From RUG12461 sp045661345 (GTDB taxonomy: Bacteria; Bacillota; Clostridia; Lachnospirales; Lachnospiraceae), in NCBI GenBank assembly GCA_045661345.1, contig JAZRFM010000033.1, forward strand, positions 1-64,000: a stretch of 64,000 bases of DNA, given 5' to 3'. Below the pieces are notes generated by a model that saw only the letters and a program-made list of their open reading frames with translations, had not been told where the DNA came from and ran no database searches. Below are positions 50,604 through 59,244 of this stretch, one piece after another (position 1 is the first letter of the stretch; each line of letters opens with the position of its first letter). A program made the translations under genes and the position numbers.

Positions 50604-51425
50604 AAAGATCGGCATAGACACAGCGCCTGGAAACAGCTTTCCGGCAAGCTGCAGAGATTTCTCATTCACCGCATCAAAGGTCAGGGAGGCGTTTGGAAAG
50701 GTTTTTTGTGCCTCTGCCGTAATGGAGATCAGAGTCGTGATCAGACCGATGGGATTCTTGCTATAGACAAAGGACACCTCCAGGTCTCCCTTCAGCAGCT
50801 TCTGGATGAGTACAAGGTCCACCAGGGCTCCGTCGTCGTATGTACAGCGGCAAAGCGCCGGAACCATGCTGTCTCTCAGGCTTTCCGGGTGTTTGATGAC
50901 AAAACCGTGTTCAATCCGCATCTCCATCAAAATCTGCATCTGCTCCTTCTCCGGCAGATCGAAAAAGAACTTCTCCTCCATCTTTTTCCCTGTCTTCCGA
51001 TTGAGCTTCATCTGCAGGGGAGCGGCATTGGCGATCCCTTCCCGGCTGATCACAAAACGCTCATGAGAATAGGATGTTGTCATCCTCTCCAGTGACTGGA
51101 ACAGGCTGAAGATGTCATGTTCCCTGTCCGTGTACGGAAAGCGGGCAACGATCGGGAAAAGATCCCCCATACGCAGGATCGTCTCGATGACTTTATTGAC
51201 AAGCTGGGATCCGATCCTCTGACGCCGCACCGAAGGTGCGACAAAAACCCAGTCGATCACATACTCATACCGCACCAGAAAGTAGCTGATCGCACCCACC
51301 ACGGCATAATTCTCATTGATTGCCCCGATGGAGATCCTGTTGACTCCCTGCATGATCCCGGGCGGGAGAACTGAGGCAAAGTCTTTTTCATTTTCTTCCT
51401 CAATCAGTATATAGCGATATTCCAT
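50586..51425 (-). CDS. GNAT-like acetyltransferase with extra C-terminal domain
   Basis: 279 residues. About 1-110 is a GNAT fold: VGAISYFLVRYEYVIDWVFV and the acetyl-CoA loop APSVRRQRIGSQLVNKV. The remaining 160 residues (EKFFFDLPEKEQMQILMEM...FPGAVSMPIFEAVYL) form another alpha/beta domain that may be a second, degenerate GNAT lobe. Substrate unknown. It is 18 bp downstream of the CheY-like gene, on the same strand. Confidence 0.7.
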   Translation of the reverse strand: MEYRYILIEEENEKDFASVLPPGIMQGVNRISIGAINENYAVVGAISYFLVRYEYVIDWVFVAPSVRRQRIGSQLVNKVIETILRMGDLFPIVARFPYTDREHDIFSLFQSLERMTTSYSHERFVISREGIANAAPLQMKLNRKTGKKMEEKFFFDLPEKEQMQILMEMRIEHGFVIKHPESLRDSMVPALCRCTYDDGALVDLVLIQKLLKGDLEVSFVYSKNPIGLITTLISITAEAQKTFPNASLTFDAVNEKSLQLAGKLFPGAVSMPIFEAVYL

Positions 51426-51443
51426 TTCAACCCCCTATGCCGA

Positions 51444-51824
51444 TTACAAACCCAGCACTTTTCTCAGTGCACCCACTACCCGGTCAGCCTCAAAAGGCTT
51501 TACGACAAAATCCTTTGCGCCGGCCTGGATCGCTTCCAGAACCATTCCCTGCTGCCCCATGGCTGAGCACATGATACATTTTGCCGCGGGATCGTATTGT
51601 ATGATTTCCTTTACCGCTTCAATGCCGTTCATCTCAGGCATGGTAATGTCGATCGTGACGACATCCGGTTTCAGTTCCTTGTATTTCAGGATTCCCTCTT
51701 TGCCGTTGCAGGCCTCTCCGACCACCTTGAATCCGTTTTCATCCAGAATCTTCTTCAGCATCATACGCATAAATGCCGCGTCATCCACAATCAAAACCGA
51801 TTTGTCATAGAGTGCTGTTCCCAT
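51444..51824 (-). CDS. CheY-like single-domain response regulator
   Basis: 126 residues from ATG 51824 with AAGGAGG upstream. All receiver residues are present: acidic pair in VLIVDDAAFMR, phospho-acceptor Asp in VVTIDITMPEMNG, the Ser/Thr switch in CIMCSAMG and the Lys in DFVVKPF. No output domain. No CheA or flagellar gene is in the window; it could serve chemotaxis elsewhere or another two-component path. Confidence 0.92.
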   Translation of the reverse strand: MGTALYDKSVLIVDDAAFMRMMLKKILDENGFKVVGEACNGKEGILKYKELKPDVVTIDITMPEMNGIEAVKEIIQYDPAAKCIMCSAMGQQGMVLEAIQAGAKDFVVKPFEADRVVGALRKVLGL

Positions 51825-51866
51825 GCCTCTCCTCCTTGTCTTTTCCACGCCGGCGTTCACGATACG

Positions 51867-51888
51867 GGAAACGAATTCATTCGTTTCC
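51867..51888. repeat. Palindrome copy 2 (GGAAACGAAT type)
   Basis: Perfect 10-bp arms GGAAACGAAT/ATTCGTTTCC with a two-base centre. Related to the palindrome at 50530. It starts at the stop codon of the threonine aldolase gene and lies 43 bp before the CheY start. Confidence 0.6.
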
Positions 51889-52967
51889 TATAAATAAGTC
51901 ATCAGGGTATCTATGTCCTCATATCCGGTAGCCCAATCGGTTGCAAGCCGTATTGCCGTATGATCCGAATCAAGCTTCTCCCAAAAACCGTATCGGATGT
52001 GCTTTTCCATCTCTGCCAGTTTTCCGTTCTCCACAATGATAAACTGCTGATTGGTGGGAGAATCAATAAACAGCCGGTATCCTTTTTCTGTCAGTCTGCG
52101 CCTCAATTCCTCCGCCGTTTCAATGGCATTTTCCCCCAGTTCAAAATACAGATTGTCCGTGAACAGGGTGTCAAACTGAAGACCGAGAAGCCAGCCTTTT
52201 GCAAGGAGTGCCCCATGCTGCTTGATCACCGGCACAGGATGTCCGACCTTCGTCCCGCGGGGGAAAACCACCGCTTCCCCGAACAGCGCACCCACCTTGG
52301 TACCGCCGATGTAGAACACGTCGGTGAGGTTCGCGATATCCGGCAGCGTCACATCCGTTTTTTTACTCATCAGACCATACCCGAGCCTCGCGCCGTCCAG
52401 GAACAGGGGAATGTCGTATTGCCTGCAAACCTCCGACAGCGCCGCAAGCTCCGCCCTGGAATAAAGTGTGCCGTACTCTGTGGGATGCGAGATGTATACT
52501 GCCCCCGGAAAAACCATATGCTCATGATTGTCATCGGCGTAAAAATCCCCGAGAAGCTTCTCCACATCACCGGCATCCAGTTTCCCGATGCTGTCCGCAT
52601 ACACGGCCGCTCCATCCGTTGATTTTTCACGCCTGCATGGCAGCGTCAGCACCTTATGGCCTGCAAATTCAACAGCCCCCGCCTCATGCATGGCAATATG
52701 CCCCGTATCGGCAGCCACTACCCCTTCATAGGGTTTTAAAAGCATATCGATCACGGTCTGATTCGTCTGGGTTCCGCCCACAAGGAAGAAAACATCCGCG
52801 TCCCCGCAGTCACAGGCGGCTCTGATCTTATCCGCCGCACCCTTACAGATTTCATCCGTTCCGTATCCGTCGAACTGGCTGCCATTCATCTGTGCCATGC
52901 GTTCCAGAATCCTGGGATGAGCCCCTTTTGTGTAATCACTTGCAAATGATATCCTGCTGTCTGCCAC
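51888..52967 (-). CDS. Threonine-aldolase-family PLP enzyme
   Basis: 359 residues. FASDYTKGAHPRILERM is the N-terminus typical of low-specificity L-threonine aldolases. VFFLVGGTQTNQTVI and DTGHIAMHEAGAVE build the PLP pocket, DGARLGYGL carries the PLP-stacking region Asp, and VFYIGGTKVGALFGEA has the Schiff-base Lys. It cleaves L-threonine or allo-threonine to glycine and acetaldehyde. Likely single gene. Confidence 0.88.
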   Translation of the reverse strand: MADSRISFASDYTKGAHPRILERMAQMNGSQFDGYGTDEICKGAADKIRAACDCGDADVFFLVGGTQTNQTVIDMLLKPYEGVVAADTGHIAMHEAGAVEFAGHKVLTLPCRREKSTDGAAVYADSIGKLDAGDVEKLLGDFYADDNHEHMVFPGAVYISHPTEYGTLYSRAELAALSEVCRQYDIPLFLDGARLGYGLMSKKTDVTLPDIANLTDVFYIGGTKVGALFGEAVVFPRGTKVGHPVPVIKQHGALLAKGWLLGLQFDTLFTDNLYFELGENAIETAEELRRRLTEKGYRLFIDSPTNQQFIIVENGKLAEMEKHIRYGFWEKLDSDHTAIRLATDWATGYEDIDTLMTYL

Positions 52968-53020
52968 TATTCCACCCTCCCGACCGGTCCGTTTGTTTCC
53001 CGCCGTTGATGTCCTGCTCC

Positions 53021-54361
53021 TTATGCGTAAAACGTATAGGAGCCCTTGCCGTTCCTTTTGGATTGATACATGGCCTCATCCGCGTGTTCCAGCATCGTGG
53101 TCGTATCGGAAACATCCTTTCCGTTTACGATCCCGATACTCAGGTAGATGGGCGGCAATCCATCCTCCGTATTTTCAAGTTCTTTTTTGATCTGCTCTAT
53201 CCTCTTTTCGATCAGTTGCCGGCTTACCCCTCCGGCATGCATCAGAAACACCACAAACTCGTCTCCCCCGATCCGGCAGATGCAGTCGTCCTCGCGAAGC
53301 ACTCTCTGGATGATTTTCACGGTTTTTACCAGAACCATATCTCCTGTCTCATGCCCGTAAGTATCATTATACCGTTTGAAATCGTCCACATCAAACAGCA
53401 TCATATAGGTATCCTGGAGGTTTAGATTTGCCTGCAGGAAATCAAAGCCGGCGCGGTTGTACGCCCCTGTCAGCTCATCATGGGAAGCCCTGTAGCTCAG
53501 ATTCTCAATGTTGGACTTATTCTTTTCGTACATTTTGTTGTAGGCTTTGGCCAGATACCTGAACTCGTTGGAACCGCTCTCGGCAATCGGACGATCCGCC
53601 TTGATCTGGTCCACCGCTCCGAGTACCGGATTGATGGCCAGGCGCGTGGTCAGCCAGATCATACAAAAGATGAGCAGCGCCTGGATCAGAACCGCCGCAC
53701 GTACCACACGGATCTCTCCAGCCAGAGAGTCCAGCTCTGCATCCGTGATGCCCTTCATCAGCTTTTCAACCTCATCCAGGCTTTCCTGCATGCCGTTTCT
53801 GATCTGCTCCTTATACCGGTAGTACTCGTCGCTATGGACAAGCTCCGCTGCACGCTTCATCTTCTCCCCGGCGCTGAGATTTTCATCCTCCGGCTCCAGT
53901 TCTATCAATCCCAGGAGATCGGGATAATCCGTGTAGCCCTTTGCCTCGACCACAAGGCGCATGGCGTAATACTCCATATCCATCAGGGCAACGGAGCTGT
54001 CCATGGCCTGCTGCAGTTTTTGTAATGCCGGCTTGGTCCTGTCCCCCACGGCCATCTTGGCAATGGCCTCTTCGCGCCTTTTTGACTCAAAGGCCTCCGT
54101 AAAATACTGATCCATGAATCGGGCGTCGCCGTTGATAGTAAATCTCTGCACTTGTTCGGTGAGATAATCCGATGCGTTCATGAGATCATGGGCGGCTTTT
54201 TGCAGCTCGGAGTTCTGTTCGGATGCAGAAGTGATATCCATAAAGGTTCTCGTCAGGCGCAGCGTCGTATACACCACAGTTCCTGAAAAGATCAGGATAA
54301 TGATCACCAGCCACAGATGAACCACACGATGTGATATTCCTTTTTTCAACAAACCGTTCAT
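53021..54361 (-). CDS. Membrane diguanylate cyclase (GGDEF)
   Basis: 446 residues from ATG 54361, which has GGAGG upstream. One helix near residues 13-33 and another near 215-235 enclose an extracytoplasmic helical sensor of about 180 residues. A GGDEF domain follows, with DVDDFKRYNDTYGH and the intact active site CRIGGDEFVVF. It makes cyclic di-GMP and may counteract the HD-GYP enzyme at 40910. No RxxD inhibitory site is evident five residues before the GGDEF. Confidence 0.9.
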   Translation of the reverse strand: MNGLLKKGISHRVVHLWLVIIILIFSGTVVYTTLRLTRTFMDITSASEQNSELQKAAHDLMNASDYLTEQVQRFTINGDARFMDQYFTEAFESKRREEAIAKMAVGDRTKPALQKLQQAMDSSVALMDMEYYAMRLVVEAKGYTDYPDLLGLIELEPEDENLSAGEKMKRAAELVHSDEYYRYKEQIRNGMQESLDEVEKLMKGITDAELDSLAGEIRVVRAAVLIQALLIFCMIWLTTRLAINPVLGAVDQIKADRPIAESGSNEFRYLAKAYNKMYEKNKSNIENLSYRASHDELTGAYNRAGFDFLQANLNLQDTYMMLFDVDDFKRYNDTYGHETGDMVLVKTVKIIQRVLREDDCICRIGGDEFVVFLMHAGGVSRQLIEKRIEQIKKELENTEDGLPPIYLSIGIVNGKDVSDTTTMLEHADEAMYQSKRNGKGSYTFYA

Positions 54362-54479
54362 GTTGTCCTCCGATAAGCCTTTCCAAACGGTATATTCTAC
54401 GCGTCCGATTATAATGGATTTCGGGCGAATAATCAATCTGTTGCAATCCTCTATCTTCCTTCCCTTCCTCTAAAACAGC

Positions 54480-54508
54480 TTGCTTCTTTATTTATGCCTT
54501 GTTATACT
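54480..54508 (+). promoter_or_regulatory. Promoter of the MATE-ATPase gene
   Basis: TTGCTT (54480-54485), 17-bp spacer, TATACT (54503-54508); start near 54515, about 75 bp before the first codon. Confidence 0.5.
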
Positions 54509-54524
54509 TTGGAGCGGGTTAAAG

Positions 54525-54579
54525 CGCCGGAGCCTTATTACCGGGATCTTCCGCCGGAAGCGTATTATTCCGGCGTTTT
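54525..54579 (+). promoter_or_regulatory. Attenuator-like leader of the MATE-ATPase gene
   Basis: CGCCGGAA (54552-54559) and TTCCGGCG (54568-54575) form a stem with an eight-base loop followed by TTTT, resembling an intrinsic terminator inside the leader. An identical CGCCGGA at 54525-54531 can pair with the same TCCGGCG instead, giving an alternative structure. Confidence 0.45.
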
Positions 54580-54588
54580 GGAAAATGC

Positions 54589-56319
54589 ATGAGTGATATG
54601 AATGACAACCTACTGAATAAATACAGGCGCGTAGGGGATCTTTCCCTGTTCAAGTTCCGGGAGTACCTGCCCACGATGCTCCTGACCAATATGTCTACCC
54701 TGCTTCTTATCACGGTGGACGGGCTTGTTGTGGGCAATCTTGCAGGGGAAGATGCACTGTCAGCGGTTTCTGTTTTTTCACCGCTGTCCATTCTGATCGG
54801 GGTTCTCGCCGTTCTGACATCCTGCGGGATCAGCACCGGTCTGTCAACCACCATCGGCAGCAACGAAGGGTCGGCCATCAAACGGATCAAAGGGGCGTCC
54901 TTCCGGCTGATGCTCTATCTGTCTGTTTTTGCATCCTTTGTCCAGATCCCCCTTGTCTGGATTCTTTTGAAAGCATACCGGCTGCCGGAAGCCATCCATG
55001 CCATGACCTGGGAGTATGCAATCGGCATCATGATCGCCACTCCCCTGGGCATGATCTCCACGGTGGGCACCTATATGCTGCAGATTGCCGGCAAAATGAA
55101 GATCCTGGCATATCTGACGATCCTGGAGGGTGCGGTCAACCTCGCTCTTGATCTTCTGTTTGTGGGCCCGCTTCAAATGGGTGCAGCGGGTGCGGGTCTG
55201 GGCACGGCCTGCGCAAATCTGGTCCGCTGCGGCACCACCGTGCTTTGTCTCCTGCATTATACAGATATGCTCCGTTACCGGAAAGGCAGGTATACGTTTG
55301 CCGAATACAAAGATATTCTGCGCCTTGGCATTCCGGACGCAGTATCCGCGCTGGTGAGCGCCCTGCAGAATTACTGTATGGTGAAGATACTGCTGCTGGG
55401 ATTCGGAGACAGCGGCGGGGTAATCAACGGTGTCCGGCTCCTCTGCTTTTCTGTCGTGAATGTTCTCATCACCGGGATTCTCGGTTCCATGCGTCCGCTG
55501 GTGGGGCTTCTGGAGGGCGCCGGTGACAGGGAGGGATTAAAAATACTGCTGCGCCAGGGGGCACGCTTTATGGCCGTCATCATCGGTGCCGCCACTGCAT
55601 TCGTGGAGCTTTTTCCCGGCCTTTTTTTCGCGATCAACGGGATCGATCATATGCCCCGGGGAGGGCCGGCTGCCATCCGCGTCTTCGCCGTCTATTTATT
55701 GCCGTATGCCTTTGGCGCCTTTTTTCTACTCTTTCTCGTGAACAAAAAGGACACGCGCTACACCACAAGGGTTACCATCATCGGCAACATCACCCAGCCT
55801 TTATTTGCGCTTGGTCTTATGCTGACGCTTCCTGCTCCGTGGATCTATCTGTCCATGAGCCTGACCGCCGTTTGTGTGACGGTTCTTTATATGCGCCGTT
55901 ATAAACGTCTCACCGACAGGGATCTCGAGGAAGAAAGCCGCGACACGGCAGTTCTGTATATGAGCGTGCGCAAACAGGATGCTGTGGAGGCGTCCCGTGC
56001 CATCCGTCTGATTGCGGAAGAACATGGGATGAATCCGAAAATCTCCTACCGGATCGCGCTCTGTATGGAAGAAATGGTTGCTTATATGGAGACTGTCAAT
56101 GAGAAAAAAATCGCGGCTCAGATCATTGTCCGGTTCAAGGGAAACGGAGAAGCAACCTTTGTGATCATGGACAATGGTAAGTGTATCGCACTCCAGAATG
56201 AGGAAGAAAAGGAAAAAGGGCTGAGTACGGATAACTATGTACTCATGCAGCGTCTGGCTAAAAGTGTAAAATACCAATACGTGCAGGATATGAATTACAC
56301 GATTCTGGAATTTGCCTGA
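54589..56319 (+). CDS. MATE-family transporter fused to anti-sigma-like ATPase domain
   Basis: 576 residues. About 1-445 is a 12-helix MATE/NorM-type transporter (TMLLTNMSTLLLITVDGLVVGNLAG at the start, internal repeat, VGPLQMGAAGAGLGTA). About 455-576 resembles RsbW/SpoIIAB-type HATPase domains: ASRAIRLIAEEHGMNPKISYRIALCMEEMV with the N-box-like helix, then ATFVIMDNGKCIAL in place of the G1 box, and LMQRLAKSVKYQYV. MATE pumps usually end near 450 residues, so the ATPase domain is an addition that may couple transport to signalling. Single-gene unit with its own promoter. Confidence 0.8.
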   Translation: MSDMNDNLLNKYRRVGDLSLFKFREYLPTMLLTNMSTLLLITVDGLVVGNLAGEDALSAVSVFSPLSILIGVLAVLTSCGISTGLSTTIGSNEGSAIKRIKGASFRLMLYLSVFASFVQIPLVWILLKAYRLPEAIHAMTWEYAIGIMIATPLGMISTVGTYMLQIAGKMKILAYLTILEGAVNLALDLLFVGPLQMGAAGAGLGTACANLVRCGTTVLCLLHYTDMLRYRKGRYTFAEYKDILRLGIPDAVSALVSALQNYCMVKILLLGFGDSGGVINGVRLLCFSVVNVLITGILGSMRPLVGLLEGAGDREGLKILLRQGARFMAVIIGAATAFVELFPGLFFAINGIDHMPRGGPAAIRVFAVYLLPYAFGAFFLLFLVNKKDTRYTTRVTIIGNITQPLFALGLMLTLPAPWIYLSMSLTAVCVTVLYMRRYKRLTDRDLEEESRDTAVLYMSVRKQDAVEASRAIRLIAEEHGMNPKISYRIALCMEEMVAYMETVNEKKIAAQIIVRFKGNGEATFVIMDNGKCIALQNEEEKEKGLSTDNYVLMQRLAKSVKYQYVQDMNYTILEFA

Positions 56320-56411
56320 CAGCCATTATTTTTCATCAGCGCCGCCGCAAAAATATGTTTTCGCGGCAGCCGCCATGGTTCATCAGCGTTTCCGTTAAGA
56401 AGGAAAAACAG

Positions 56412-57854
56412 TTGAAGAAAGAAAACACCACCCTGTTATCCATCATCATGACTGTTTGTCACTGTGAAGCTTCCCCTGCACAGTGCCGTGACAGTGCGCT
56501 CCCGCCTCTCCCCCGAGACTGGGAGCTGATTGTTGCGGACGGTGGTTCGAAAGCCGCTGCGAGAAACAAAGGACTTTCCCTGGCACATGGTGAATATGTG
56601 ACCTTTCTGGACAGCGATGACCGTATCACAGACCTGTTTTTGCAGCAAGGCGGAGAGCTCCTTCGTAAGGCCGCCGGTCTTACCATCTTCGGGATCGAAG
56701 ACACCTCCTTATCCGGTGAGGGTGAATCCCCGGCAGTTTGGAGCCGGGTCTATCACCGTGTTTCCGCATTTGCGGACGATGTCATACGAAAAGGGGCTCT
56801 TGCGTTTGACTCCGGCTGCAGCCATTTCTACCAAAGGCACCTGATCGAAGCGGCCGGTCTGCGCTTTGATGAAACTGTTGCCTTTGGGGAAGACCGGCTT
56901 TTCAACTACCGGTATCTGACCCTGTTGGCTGAGGAAACGGATGGCACGGATTCTCCCGGGCAAAGCCCGGAAATCGCGGTTCTTATCTCCGGGATACCGA
57001 TGCTTTTCCCCCTTCCAAAGGACAGCGCCGCCATGTCGGGCCCGCAGGCTCCGCACTCCTTCCGGTTGGCAAACCGGCTTCACGAGGCCGGAATGCAATG
57101 CTTCTTTTCTCTGTCAAAGGAGGTTACCGGGGAGGAAAAGCTGGATTTTGAAGCCTCTTCTATTTCCCGGGAAATCGAGCATGCCACCGACCGCTTTGCA
57201 GCGCATCCCGGGGAACGGGAAGAAAATCTCCCCGAGATCAATCAGCTCCTCTTTGGCGGTCCCTATGACGATCACGCAAAAATAGATGCCCTTGTGATCC
57301 TGGGCAGCAACAATTGCGGGTACAAGGCGGATGCCGCATTCCGCATCGGAAAGGAAAATCCGGGAATGAAATATATCGTCAGCGGCGCGAACCTCCATTC
57401 CAGCGGTACCTGTTCGGAGGCGGCGTATCTGTCCGATTGCCTGCAAAAGTACGGTGTCCCTCCCTCTGACATTTATGCAGAAAATCGTGCCCGCTATACC
57501 AAGCAGAATCTTGCGTTTTCCGCAGAGATCCTCCATGAGCTTCTGGCAAAGGGGGAACTGCAAGGCAGTGCCGGGATGGGAGATGGCGCTTCAGAAGAAA
57601 GAAAACCCAGGGTGGGCATTCTGACCGGCGGCTTTCACATCCCGCGTGCGAGATTGATTGCAGAGGAAATGGATACGTTAACGGACTTTGCACTGTTCTG
57701 GTTCCCGGCTTATGGTCCCGTGACACGAAAGGATTCATGGTTTGAAAGCCGTGCTGGCAGGACAATCGTGCTGGGTGAGCTGAAAAAAACACTGAAGCAG
57801 AGGAAGGAATCCCCGGCTTTGCAGGAACAGACCAATGAGCATCCCAAGAGGTAA
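56412..57854 (+). CDS. GT2-like domain fused to DUF218 (YdcF-like) domain
   Basis: 480 residues from a TTG start with AAGGA 8 bp upstream; an ATG at 56355 would add 19 unrelated residues. The first about 200 residues resemble GT2: LLSIIMTV, DWELIVADGGS, ARNKGLSLAHGEYVTFLDSDDRI. The middle region is atypical. About 290-450 is DUF218: DALVILGSNNCGYKADAA, KYIVSGANLHSSGTCSEAAYL, RYTKQNLAFSAEIL, ILTGGFHIPRARLIAEEM. DUF218 proteins are membrane-linked and of debated function in envelope metabolism. It is 6 bp from the next gene, so they are coupled. Confidence 0.65.
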   Translation: MKKENTTLLSIIMTVCHCEASPAQCRDSALPPLPRDWELIVADGGSKAAARNKGLSLAHGEYVTFLDSDDRITDLFLQQGGELLRKAAGLTIFGIEDTSLSGEGESPAVWSRVYHRVSAFADDVIRKGALAFDSGCSHFYQRHLIEAAGLRFDETVAFGEDRLFNYRYLTLLAEETDGTDSPGQSPEIAVLISGIPMLFPLPKDSAAMSGPQAPHSFRLANRLHEAGMQCFFSLSKEVTGEEKLDFEASSISREIEHATDRFAAHPGEREENLPEINQLLFGGPYDDHAKIDALVILGSNNCGYKADAAFRIGKENPGMKYIVSGANLHSSGTCSEAAYLSDCLQKYGVPPSDIYAENRARYTKQNLAFSAEILHELLAKGELQGSAGMGDGASEERKPRVGILTGGFHIPRARLIAEEMDTLTDFALFWFPAYGPVTRKDSWFESRAGRTIVLGELKKTLKQRKESPALQEQTNEHPKR

Positions 57855-57860
57855 CATGCG

Positions 57861-59102
57861 ATGATCACCATAGGAAAGCCGACTATCACCATTGCTCAAA
57901 ACACTGCCTATCTGAAGGCGCCTGTATCGATTTCCAAAGACACCGTGCAGAAATATCTGCAAGTGACGGGAGAGCTTCCCAATTGTTCCTGGCTTACGGA
58001 TGTGGATTATCCTTCGGTATTCCGGGAAGAAGACAGCAGTCTCTGGTTCGCGGTGGACGTATCCTTCGCAGCGTCTCTGAGTGACCGGAGAAGCAACGCT
58101 TTTGTGCTTGCCATGTTCTGGTATGCAATGGCCTGCGGATCGGACATCTGTTTTGACGCTCCGATGTCAGAGAGGCTGTATCGCGGCCTGACAGAGAAGC
58201 TCATGCCGGCCCTTGCGGAAAACGGCTTTTCCCCGATCTCCCTTTCAGGTCCGCTCATTTCCGACAGGGTGGCTGTCTATGAAGGCTTTGCCACGGGTAT
58301 GTCCTGCGGCGTTGATTCCTTTTATACCCTTCATTGCTATGAATCCCGGCTGACGCACCTGACCTTCTACAGCGGCAGCGGCATTCTCCCCTATGTAAAA
58401 AGACCTTACCGCATCGACGAGATCTTTGAGGATCGGGAGCGTACCTTTTCGGAATATATCGCCCGTGCGCAGGCCGTCGCAGAAAAACGCGGTCTTCCCT
58501 TCGTTGCGGTCAATACCAATCTGGACAGGGATTTCTACCGGGGCGGATACGTGTATTCCGCGATGTACCGCCACACCGCCTGCTCGCTGGCGCTTGAAAA
58601 GCTGTTTACGGTATATATCAGTTCTTCCTCCGGCCACAGGGAGCATACCATGGAGGTATCGCTGTTCTCTCCCACCCAGCTTTACGAGGATCTTCTCTGC
58701 GACTGTCTGCAGACCGAGTCCTTCCGTTACATGACCAGTGATCATGATCTTCGTGTCGACAAGATCAAAGCGATTGCGGATGATAAGGATTTCCAGCGGT
58801 CTGCGGAGGTCTGCTTCAATCAGACGCAGGGACAGAAGAACTGCGGGAAATGCTTCGGATGCTGGAAAACCATGATCCCTCTGGATATGCTGGGAAAGCT
58901 GGATCAATTCCGAGACAGCTTTGATCTGGAAGAATATGATCAGGACCGGCGTAAGGTTTTTTCGGATCTGATCCGTTTTTCTTTTCTTCCCGAGGCTGCT
59001 TCCGCAAAAGACATGGTGGAGCAGCTGGTGTCTCTGGCCAAGGCAGTGCCCTCAGAAGCCGGTCATGAGTTCCTTTCGGTATGGCGCGATCTTTCGGGAT
59101 AA
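57861..59102 (+). CDS. PP-loop ATPase-like protein of unknown function
   Basis: 413 residues. Around residue 150, GFATGMSCGVDSFYTLHCY resembles the SGGxDS pyrophosphate-binding loop of PP-loop ATPases (QueC, asparagine synthase, GuaA). A C-terminal CGKCFGCWKTMIPLDML could bind zinc. Later sequence has conserved-looking RYMTSDHDLRVDKI. Proteins of this type appear near surface-glycan genes, but I cannot name the reaction. An amide- or thio-forming role via adenylation is possible. Likely co-transcribed with the GT2-DUF218 gene. Confidence 0.55.
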   Translation: MITIGKPTITIAQNTAYLKAPVSISKDTVQKYLQVTGELPNCSWLTDVDYPSVFREEDSSLWFAVDVSFAASLSDRRSNAFVLAMFWYAMACGSDICFDAPMSERLYRGLTEKLMPALAENGFSPISLSGPLISDRVAVYEGFATGMSCGVDSFYTLHCYESRLTHLTFYSGSGILPYVKRPYRIDEIFEDRERTFSEYIARAQAVAEKRGLPFVAVNTNLDRDFYRGGYVYSAMYRHTACSLALEKLFTVYISSSSGHREHTMEVSLFSPTQLYEDLLCDCLQTESFRYMTSDHDLRVDKIKAIADDKDFQRSAEVCFNQTQGQKNCGKCFGCWKTMIPLDMLGKLDQFRDSFDLEEYDQDRRKVFSDLIRFSFLPEAASAKDMVEQLVSLAKAVPSEAGHEFLSVWRDLSG

Positions 59103-59151
59103 TCCGTCACGGCTGCTCCGGGTTCAGGATCTGCTTTGCATATGCCAGACA

Positions 59152-59180
59152 TTGACATATCCATGCCCCGGCACTACTAT
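59152..59180 (+). promoter_or_regulatory. Promoter of the acyltransferase gene
   Basis: Perfect TTGACA (59152-59157), 17-bp spacer, TACTAT (59175-59180); start near 59187. The ribosome site before the ATG is weak. Confidence 0.6.
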
Positions 59181-59244
59181 ATTGCTTGAAAAGCGGCATT
59201 CCGGTAACTAACCGCAAAACGTCAGATTCCTTAAGACAAACGTC

